Notes under the pieces: generated by a model
What the model was told of the DNA's origin: nothing
What the model saw: the letters and a program-made list of their open reading frames with translations, nothing else
The model's database searches: none
Made by a program: the position numbers and the translations under genes
Source of the DNA: Schizochytrium sp. TIO01
Taxonomy: Eukaryota; Sar; Bigyra; Thraustochytrida; Thraustochytriidae
NCBI GenBank assembly: GCA_004764695.1
Contig: SMSO01000032.1
Coordinates: 8,452,668-8,516,667 of the forward strand
Length of the DNA: 64,000 nucleotides
Reading direction: 5' to 3'
Shown: positions 49,571 to 59,400 of the stretch, in pieces
Position numbering within the stretch: position 1 is the first letter of the stretch
How the letters are laid out: each line of letters opens with the position of its first letter

Positions 49571-52500
49571 TTACAGTCTAAATCCTGGGTCAACGATGTC
49601 TGGTGTTAGCAGAGGCTCAAGCTGCCGTCCGAGAGCATGTCGAAGATTTCTGTCTTGAATATTTTCATTCCAATATTCACGCAGACGCTCCGCGCGCAAT
49701 ATTCTCCAACCTTGACGAACCTGCTCAAATGAATCAGCGAAATATGCATTACGCGTAAGTTTCCTTGGGCAGTTCCTCACATGATCATGGCAAGCACGGT
49801 TGCTCTCAGAACTATACTCAAGACACCAAGCGCAAAAGTGATGCCCGCATGTATCACTGCCGCATTTTACAGCACAGCATGCATCAAATTGGTCGAAACA
49901 AGAATGACAATTTGGACAACACGTGTTCAAGACATTCTCTTGAATATGTAGTAAGTGTCTCCGCACGTCACGGGTCAGCCCGTCTACCTGCAAAGCTTCT
50001 GCTATGCGTCTTTGAATCTCTTGCTCGGCCCGAGCCGATGCTTCACTTTCTGCTCTTGTCTTTGCTATCAGCAAAAGATGATTCAAAGCCCTCGGTGCAA
50101 GGCGAGTCATCTCTTGACCCGTGAATCCTCCATCACAACCAGGCTCAACGCACGACATGGTCCCATCATTAGCGATAGTCACAGAAGCTTGTGGCTGCGC
50201 AGCAGCTTCTACTGATCTTGCGATGCAGTCTCGGCAAATGAAGTGTCCTCTCTCACAGCTTGTGCCGTCGGAAAGAGGATGTTCCTCCATACATACGAGG
50301 CAACCTTCTACAGGAGCGTCAGGAATGCCAAATGCATCATGCTGGAGTACTTCACGAGCGCTTAGACGTTGACCAGGGTCTGTTGCTTTCAGAGTTGCAA
50401 TGAGCTCCTGCATTGCAGTGGTCCGCTCAGTGGGATACAGGTCTTCTAAGACTACACCAACAGAGTACATGTCCACGGTTGTTTCAAACTTATCTACGGG
50501 CCCATTCTTCAACTCAGGTGCAATGTACCGTGGTGTTGCTTGAAGTGACGTGTAAGTTGCAGTACAATCTGCAACTTTAATGCCGTCAAAGTCGCCTATC
50601 AATGGGGTTCCGTTGCTCGTAAGAAATATGTTATCTGGTTTGATATCACAGTGCACAATACCGTGAGTATGCAAATCTGCTACACCAATAAGTAAGCCCA
50701 TGGCGAGTCGGTCACGCACAGCTTTGTCTCCGCGAGGATGATTCTCAATCCATTGGGCCAAGTTGCCTTGTTCATAGAAAGGCATCACGATACAGCCGCG
50801 TGGTACTCCATGCGTCAGGTCCACAAAAGCACCGATAATTCGAATCACATGTTGGGAAGTCACCTTGCCTAGGTTCACAACCTGTTTGTAGAACATCTTG
50901 GATAGACTTGGGTGTCCAAGTTGAAATTGTTTGAGAACCAAGGTCTTGCCATTTCCGTCAAGAACCTTTTGCACTGTCTTGCCGCCTCTAGAGGCCAGGA
51001 GGTCTCCAACATACTGAAAGTCTGGGGCCTGTACATTCGCTAGCCAGAGGTCCGAGCAAGCCACTTCAAAGAGGCCCTCGGCACTTATATGAAGCCTTTC
51101 TAGCCATGTTTTGTCTTGTAGCAGCTCTGGGTAATGCTCCTGCGCGTGTTGCAGAGTTCGAGCAAGCTTATGACGAAAAACTTTACTAAGCTCGATAGGG
51201 CTACCCTGAGAGAGAATTCGCTTTTGTTTCTCGATTCTACTCCTGTAATGCACCCGTTCTTCGTCTTCCAAGTCCTCAGCCTCAAGATCTTGTTTGGCTC
51301 TCTTCAAACTTTCTGTTGCTTTTCGTGACTTGCAAAGTCTCTCATATAGCGCCTCAACATCTGAGATATTTGGCTCTTTGGAACCTAGTAATGCGTAATC
51401 ATATATCTCGGATAGATATTCCGGTGAAAGCCTACTCGCGTTACGTAACGCGGCTCGTTCGGCGTGGCCATCCAACCGATAGAATGCCAAGCTGATCGCT
51501 GTGAGGATTTCAGATATTTCGGCACTTAGAGTATCTCCTCGAAGAGCTTCAAGTTCTTCTTGAAGAGCACTCTCAAGTTCCAACAGCTCAGGTTCCAGCT
51601 TCAGAGCCTTTTCAGGTTGCCTGAGAATAACCCATGATAGATCGCCTAGGTTCAACTCATTTGCTCGAGACATGACACTTTCAACAGCACATTGGCTTCT
51701 GTCACCAATGTTGTTGGGCCGAGCTTCTCCATTCATCTTGTACTTTTCAATACACGTTGTAGCTTGAGAAGCGAGTTGTTGGCAGTGTATGAGATCGTCT
51801 ACGCGTGCCTGTTGAACTACTGAAAGATTGCTTAGATTCAGTGTCTGTAGCAAACTTGTAAGTTTCACTTTATATTCGTGGGCTACGTAGGCATCACTTT
51901 GGTAGTGATTTGGGTGGACCCATGTGTACACATCTTGCACGAGTGATCGTAGGCGATCTCTTTCGTCGTTCCTCTTTTCGATGAGACTTAGGACACCATG
52001 ACGAGGGTCTTTGCGAATCTGATCTTGAAAGGCATCTAGATTCTGTTTGGACTTCTTGACGTCATCGAAGAGCTTTCGCAATTTCACATGACCAAAATAG
52101 CTCTGGATTACTGGTCCTACAAATTCTTCAAGCAAGGTAATGCCAGTCTGCAGGGAGTCTCCTCTCGCCCCACCTCTGTCTGCGCGCGAGGCTGAGACTT
52201 CCTGGGCAAGTTGCACCACTTTAGTGAAACCCACGCTGGTATGACTCGGCCGTCCTCTGAAGTATTTTGGGTTCAGGGGGTGAGTAAAAGCACCGGCAGC
52301 AGGAAAAGCAACAGCAGAAAAAACAACAGCAAAGGATGAGCTAGTTAGAATCCCATCTATTTCAAAACAAAAACAACAGCAACTCGTGGGATGAATTATC
52401 ATTAGAAGAACACCGAACCAAAGAATGCATGAACTTACCTATACTCTTCCGAGGCGTACGCTTCCGTAGCATATTTGACGGTTTCGACTTCATCTTGCTC

Positions 52501-55493
52501 CCCTGAGAGAAGCACCGCCTTTGCAAACGATGCTTTCAGGATCAAGGTTGAGAGAAAGTGTATCAAACGAGCGAGTGAAAGGGCTATGGCACTCGTTAGA
52601 GCAACGCTGAGTACATTCAAAGACAACCTCGGAAGTGCATCATTCTTGGGCTTTGCAAGAGGCTCACATGTCGGGTCTCTTGAGATAGAAGAGTTGTTAT
52701 CTGAGAAATACATGTCCTCTATAAAAAAATAGATTCTAGCGAACAGTTCTTCCGGGGTGAAAAGCCAGAAAGAATACTGCGACGGCAGTAACCAAACTTT
52801 ATCATAGAATTTGCACACGAAAATCATTGAAAGAATCGAAGCACATATCAGGGCAAGGATAAGCGCATTCGAACAGAGCTTCGAAGGTGCACGAATCTTG
52901 GGTTTTGCAGAATACTCAACCACCGTACTGCAAGAAAGCGTTGGAGGTTCATGGATCTTAGGCTTTGCAGGAGGCTCGACTGCTGTGTCGCTCGCGACAC
53001 AAGAATCGGCATCTGAGACATCAATGTCATCTTCGGGAGAGCAAACCCTAGAGAACAGCTCTTTGGGCAAGTAAACTTGATGAGAATAGCGTGACGGCGA
53101 CCACCAAAAATCATCATAGAAACTGTATTATATGAGAATAAATGAAAAATCAGAGAACTTGTTAGAAGAACGATAAATGCATTCGAATACAGCCTCACAA
53201 GTCCATTGAGGCACATAAAACCAACGAAAGAAATGCTCGGGAGCGGCAAACAGCAGGTAGAGGAAACCAAACTTACTCGATGCGAACAGAAGAACATGCT
53301 TTATGCAGAGACTTGGCGATAGCCTTGTACCCCTCCTTTCCAATGTTGCTGTGAGAAAGACTGTGAACATTCCACTCATCTCCAGAGGCAATCCAAATCA
53401 GTTAGCATTTCGTTCGAGCATAGTTGACCCCCCCTCTTCTGATAATCGCAGACGACTTCGTCTGCGTTCCTTCCCCTAATTAACCACTCCTAATTAGCGC
53501 AATTTCATTAACGGAACAAGTAAATAGTCGAGTTCTTTCCCCGTCCATCTTCATCTTCTCTTTCTTTCTTCTTGAACCACGACACGTTTTTGTACGCCTT
53601 TGATTTTATTCATCAAAAAGAAAGTTGTTATCCAGGGCAGAAATTAATTTCATGGGTTCGAAAAACGTACAATATATCTTTCAGATTGCTGCATCCCTCC
53701 AGAGCCTTTGCAACCGCCTTGATGCCCTCTGTGCCAATGTTGTTCTCTCGTAAACTGGGAGTATATTTTTGTTACCAAGAATCCAAACCAGTCAGTCAGA
53801 CAATCTTTAATCCCTCGTCTTTTATTTTCTTTGTCTATTAGTTTTGAAAGTTCCAGAACCCGCTTTTTGCCGTTGCTAAGCAATTCTCATCATCATTCTC
53901 ATCATCATTCTGGTCGCAATAGATTATTTAAATAAAAATCGACTTGTCCTGCTTTCAGCATGTTCTTTCTTTCAAAACGTACCACAGTGTTGTCAGGTTT
54001 GGGCAACCCTTCAGAGTTTTTGCCACGGCTTTGACGCCCTCATCACCAATTTTGTTGTTGTGTAGGCTGCGAGTGATTACTTGTTGCCCAGGCAGTTCAG
54101 TTAGTCCGCTTGTCAATTAATTATTTTTCAAAGTAATCACAGAACCTTTCTTCAGCTTTAGCTGTCGCTCTGCTGGTTTTTATTTGCCCCCCTCACCTTC
54201 TTTTCTTTTTTTAAAGAAACTACAGATTTTTACGTAGTGAGGTTTCATCCTATGTTTTCATCGAACGAAAGAAACGAGGAAATGCATGCAGATTTTGTGG
54301 ATCAAATAATACGTACTTCAAGTTTGTCAGGTTCCTGCATCCCTCGAGTGTCTTTGCGAGAGCCTTAGCGCCATCAGTGCCAACATTATTATCTTTAAGA
54401 CTGTTGGTGTTTCGCGTGTTTTCCAGACAAGTAAAGTCAGTCATTCGCTTGGGTGCTGTCAGTCCACGCTCCTTTTCGACAATCACAGCACTGGCTCTGC
54501 ACTTCTTTTGCACATTGTCCTTCACATTGAACACGAGTTCCTTTTCCTCTCTTTCTTTCTTTCTCTCCAAATTCTTTCGTTCAAAACTACTGCGTAAGGC
54601 CTTCCTGCAGATTATTAAAAAACGTACTACATTGTTGTCAGGCTCTTGCACCCCTCCAGTGCCTTTGCGATGGCCGTGATGCCTTCATCGCCGATCTTGT
54701 TTCCAGAAAGACTGCAAATGTTTCGTTCATTGTCCAGACAATTGAAGTCAGTTACTCCCTGAGGTCACGTCCATGAATCCTATTCGAGGATTCGCTCTCC
54801 TTATACTCTTTCTTCTTCCTTTCTGTAGGAAATAAAAAATATCGGATTCGAGGTGACGTACTACAATTGTGTTAGGTCCTTGCATCCCTCTAGTGCCTTT
54901 GCGAGGGTATTCGCACCCTCGTCGCCAATATTGTTTCCAGAAAGACTGTGGTCATGTTATTCGTTGTTTTAAAACAATCCAAGTTAATCAGCTTTCAATG
55001 AATTCTTCTAAAAGCAATCACATAACTGTTCCTGGCCTTGCGAGTGCCCTGTGTTCTCATCATGATTCTGATCGCTATGCTGTTGTCTCTTGTTTTTTTC
55101 ATTTTCATTTTCTTTTTTCATTTTTAAATAATAAAAAAATTAACTGAAAAAAGATTTTGTTGTTGGTGTGTTTTTATGAAACAGCAAAAAGGAAACTGAA
55201 TACTTCTGTGGATTCAAAACGTACCATAATAGTGTCAGGTCCTTGCATCGTTTCAGTGCCTTTGCAACAGCCTTAATACCCTCATCGTCGATGTTCTTAT
55301 TGCGAAGACTATGTTTGTTGATTAAAAAAGGTAGTAAGTATATCACTGACTAGTTGAATAAGTGCCAATACAAAACAAGTCTACAAAGCTAATAAAGCGT
55401 CGATAACCCAAGCTTACTCCTCTCGCGATTGCGAACCTACATTATCTCCCCCATATTCTTGTTGATCTCGTTTAAGGTCTGCAGCCCCGTCCT
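49571..55493 (-). CDS. LRR - kinase - RBR protein, gene 3 (start codon altered)
   Basis: Ten exons, all introns phase 2: 55441-55493 start-exon homologue; LRRs 55225-55308, 54862-54945, 54628-54711, 54317-54400, 53983-54066, 53671-53754, 53277-53360; linker 52439-53122; last exon 49571-52256. That is 1337 codons including the stop. The position of the ancestral ATG (55493-55491) is AGG, no in-frame ATG lies above it before a TGA at 55547-55545, and the next ATG is codon 14 (55454), which has a good context (AATATGG). Initiation there would give about 1323 residues. The last exon has the usual helical region, kinase (HCDIKPDN, GDFDGIK, YIAPEL), RING1 with CERGHF, and the second zinc module DACCAVKC. 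The linker exon is three times the usual size. It is either a working gene with a shortened N-terminus or an early pseudogene; the long intact frames favour the first. Confidence 0.78.
52439..53122 (-). other. Enlarged linker exon of gene 3, triplicated module
   Basis: The exon is 684 nt, against 204 (gene 1) and 210 (gene 4). It carries three successive versions of a module: FYDxxW..PSxYS..PxELFxRVCSPEDDIDxSD, then EPxAKPK, then an Asn-headed hydrophobic stretch. The hydrophobic stretches (about 52813-52872 and 52540-52620) align with the 3' end of the intron that precedes this exon in the paralogues, so they appear to be intron sequence taken into the coding frame. At the second copy the expected acceptor CAG reads CAA. 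The product may therefore have two membrane-spanning or buried helices that its paralogues lack. Confidence 0.65.
53277..55308 (-). repeat. Seven single-exon LRRs of gene 3
   Basis: Seven exons of exactly 84 nt. Cores read LRNKNIDDEG, LSGNNIGDEG, LSGNKIGDEG, LKDNNVGTDG, LHNNKIGDEG, LRENNIGTEG and the cap LSHSNIGKEG...CSSVRIE. The six non-capping donors all read GTACGT, unlike genes 1 and 4 (GTAAGT). Confidence 0.9.
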
Positions 55494-56487
55494 TGTCTTG
55501 CAAAATCTATCACCTTGGATGGAGCGAAACGTAGGTTTGATCGATCAACCACGCTGTCTGTCTTTCCTTTGCTTTACTTTACTTTGCTTTCGCTCTCAAG
55601 AGCAGTTTGCTGCTGATCAGGTTTGACAACCCCTGGCCCGCACTGAAGGCGAAACACGCAAGCACTCGTCCGTGCCTCTGCAGGCCAAGCTCACCCGCAA
55701 GTAACGTAGTGGTGTAGCAATCAAGAGGTTGGGTGTTTCTGAGTTATGTGCACTCGCTAACTTGTGTTGAGGATTTGCAGTGATGGCTTTATAGCTACTT
55801 TCAATGATTTAAGGTACTTCGTTTAAGGTCCACTCAGTCAATTTATCTTGAGAGCGCAACATGTGCAAACTGAAATCTACTATCAATAATTGGTACTCTC
55901 GAAGAGAGTCAAGAAGAAGTGTTATCTCCGTCATTCTGTCCAGGCCGTGTTGGGAATTTGTTAGATAATGTATCTTATCATTGCCTTCAACAAAGAAGTA
56001 ACGCGCGAAAGGTTTGGCGTCGCATGGTCATCTGGAGAGTGTAAATCGGGCTCGCGGGCCTAGAATTAGCTAGTCCCGCTGATGGTATAATGGAGATGTG
56101 AGCGGTGGTTTGATCTTGAAAAGTCTTGAGACAGAGAGTTTTCTTTAAAAAGAATAGAGAAAGAATGCAGGTTCCCGCATTCAGGATTCTAGAGATAGAA
56201 CATGTTGAAAGACACTCGCGCTTTGGCTTTGAAGCAAGGGAAACACAGATGCACATTCAGGGATACCACGCCTACAAAAGAATTATCGAAAACTTGAAGT
56301 CTTCTTCCGAGATAGCAAACAAGAAAGATAGAAGCGCAGGAAAACATGGATCACGAGATGCGGCTATGCTAAGATCCGCAGTCGTCAAGACTGCTTTGAA
56401 AACAACAAGTAAAAGCCTACTTTCTCGTAAGTCATTGTCAGCAACATATTTTGAGAATTTCAATTATTCGAAATCTGTTCGATTAGT
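55494..56487. other. Intergenic region between genes 3 and 4
   Basis: It holds the presumed promoter of gene 3, with a CTTTACTTTG tract at about 55567-55590 and the conserved element. The distal part (56085-56420) aligns by eye with the gap between genes 1 and 2. No gene seen. Confidence 0.5.
55761..55782 (-). promoter_or_regulatory. Conserved upstream element, gene 3 copy
   Basis: The plus strand reads CTTGTGTTGAGG then ATTTGCAGTG. It is 268 nt above the start-exon position and related to the copies upstream of genes 1 and 2. Confidence 0.4.
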
Positions 56488-59400
56488 TTATTCCAATCTA
56501 AAATTTGCGCCAACAATATCTGGTGTTAGCAAAGGTGACAGTAACTCTTTCAGAACGAGTCGAAGATTGCTATCCTGAATTTTTGAATTCCAGTACTCAC
56601 GCAGACGTTCTGCGCGTAGCAGCCGCCAAGCCTCACGAACCTGCTCGAATGAATCAGCGAAATGTAGATCTTGCCCAAGTCTTCTTGAACAGGTTCTCAC
56701 ATGAGCATGACAAGCATCTGCATCCTGAGAACTATAGCCAAGACACCAAGCGCAGAAGTGATGACCACAAGCACGATTAATACACTCTACAGCACAGCAC
56801 TCATCAAAATCGCCCACATAAGCGTTACAATTCGGGCAACATGTGCTCAAGATCTTCTCTTGAATATGTAGTAAATGATGCTTTGCGTCACTGTTCTGTT
56901 CACCTGCACGTAGAACTCCTGCTATGCGCCTTTGGATCTCTTTCTCCGCCCAAACTGCTGCTTCATTTTCTGCCTTCATCTTCGCAATCAACAAAAGATG
57001 ATTCAAAGCAGTTGGTGCAAGACGGGTGATTTCTTGACCTGATATCCTTCCACTACATTCAGGTTTCATGCATGCCATCGTTCCATCAGCATCCACTCTG
57101 ACGTTAGCAAGTGGCCCTGCCGCCTCTTCTATTGAAGATTCGATACAGTCTCTGCAAAGGAAGTCTCCCTCCTCGCAGCTCGTGCCCTCGGAAAGCAGAT
57201 GCTCCTCCATACATACTAGACATTCCTTGAGAGGGATTTTAGGAGGTCCAAAAGCTTCATGTTGGAGTGCTTGGCGAGCGGTTGGACGCTGGCCAGGGTC
57301 TGTTGCTGTAAGAGCATCGATAAGTTTCTGCATTGCAGCGGTTCGCTCAGTAGGATACAGCTCCTTTAAGCTGATGCCCACAGAGTACATGTCCATCGCT
57401 GTTTCAAACCTATCTACAGGCCCATTCTGCAACTCGGGGGCAACGTACCGTGGCGTTGCCTGAAGTGATGTGTAAGTTGCCGTGTAGTCTGCATTCTTGA
57501 TGCCGTCAAAGTCGCCGATCAATGGTGTCCCGTTGCTTGTAAGGAAAATGTTTTCTGGTTTGATGTCACAATGCACAATGCCGTGGGTATGTAAATCCGC
57601 CACGCCGATGAGTAGGCCCACAGCAAGTCGGTCGCGCGCTGCTTTGCCTTCGTTAGGATGAGACTCAATCCACTTGGCAAGGTCACCTTGCTCGTAGAAA
57701 GGCATGACAATACAGCCACGCGGTGCTCCATGAGTCATGTCCACAAAAGCACCAGTGATACGGATCACGTGCTGAGAAACCACTTTGCCCAGATTGGCAA
57801 CTTGTTTGTAGAAGGTTTTAGATTGACTTAGATGTTCAAGCTGAAACTGCTTGAGAACTAGAGTTCTGCCATCTCCATCAAGAACCTTCTGGACAGTCTT
57901 ACCTCCTCTGGAAGCTAGGAGATCTCCAACAGGCTTGAAGTCTGAAATCTCGACGTTTGCCAGCCAAAGATCAGAACAAGCTACTTCAAAAACACCTTCT
58001 GTACTTACATGAAGCCTTTCCAGCCAGGCTCTATCTTGCAGCAACTCTGGATAATGTTCCTGCGCGTGTTGCAGAGTCTCAGCAAGCTTATGACAAAAAG
58101 CTTTGCTAAGCTCGATAGGGTTGCCTTGAGAGAGAATGAGCTCTTGTTTCTTGATACGATTTCTAAAATATGCTCGATCTTCCTCATCAAAGTCCTCAGC
58201 GTCGACAGCTTCTCTAGCTCTTCTTAAGCTTTCTGTGGCTTTCCTCGACTTGTCAAGTTTCTGGTATAATGCTTCCACATCTGAGACAGAAGGTTCTTTC
58301 AAATCCAGTACTGCATAGTCATATAGTTCGAAGAGCTCTTTTGGTATGCACTTGCTCGCGTCATTCAACGCAGAACTTTCAGAGTATCCTTCAAATCGAG
58401 CAAATGTTGAACTTATCGCGCAAAGTATTTTGCACAATTGGGCACGAAGTGTATCTCCTTGTAGAGCTTCAATCTCTTCCTTGAGAGCACTCTCAAGTTC
58501 AGACAACTCGGGTTCTAGCTCCATGGCCTGGTCGGGTGTTCTCAGAGCAACCGATAATCCATCACCAAGTTCTAGCTCAGACAATCGAGAGACGACGCGT
58601 TTTACAGCCTGTTGGCTTCGTTCACCAATGTTGTTGAGGAGTTGGCCTTCTCCACTCCTTTTATACCCTTCCACGCATTGAACAGCCTGAACAACGAGTT
58701 CTTGGCAGTGTTTGAAGTCATCTGTGCTGGTATCTTCATCGACTGGTGCAAGGTTGATCTTTAGATCTTGTACCAAACTTTCAACTCTCACTTTGAATTC
58801 TCGCACTGCACTCTCATCACTTTCGCAAAGGTTAGCGCGAACCCATGGGTACACGACCTGCAAAAGTGAATGCAGGTGCCTCCGCTCGGTGTTCCGTTTT
58901 TCGATGAGGCTGGGCAAGACATCTGCAGAGCTTGCACGAATCTGGCTTTGTAGCTTGTCCAGACCCTCTTTGGAGTTCTTGATGTCAGCGGAAACCTGTC
59001 GCAACTTCACTTGGCCAAAGTAGCCCTGGATCGTCGGTCGAACGAATTCCTCAAGCAGGGCAATCCCAGCCTGCAGGGAGTTTCCTCTGACCCCGCCTCG
59101 GTCCGCGCGCAAGTCCGAGACTTTCTTGGCAAGCTGCACCACATCAGCGAAACTCACGCTCGCTCCATCCAGCCGTTGTCTAAGGCGAACAAGACAGAAG
59201 AAGCAGCAACAGAGGCAGAAGCAAAAGTTAGAATTCCCAATATCTCAACAACACAATTCGTGGAATGAATGCTCGCGGTCCCAAACATAGAAGTCGCATG
59301 AACTTACTGAGATCTATCTAAACCGCGAGGCTCCGTAGCAAGCCCGGCGCCAGCGACGCCATCTTGCACGCTCTTGGACTCTAAAAGAGGCTTGCATTTT

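Noticed and set aside
52257-52402. An N-terminal extension MIIHPTSCC... of the gene 3 kinase exon
   Set aside because: It is the intron before the last exon. The acceptor TTCAG at about 52257-52261 gives the same phase and the same conserved start of the exon as in genes 1 and 4.
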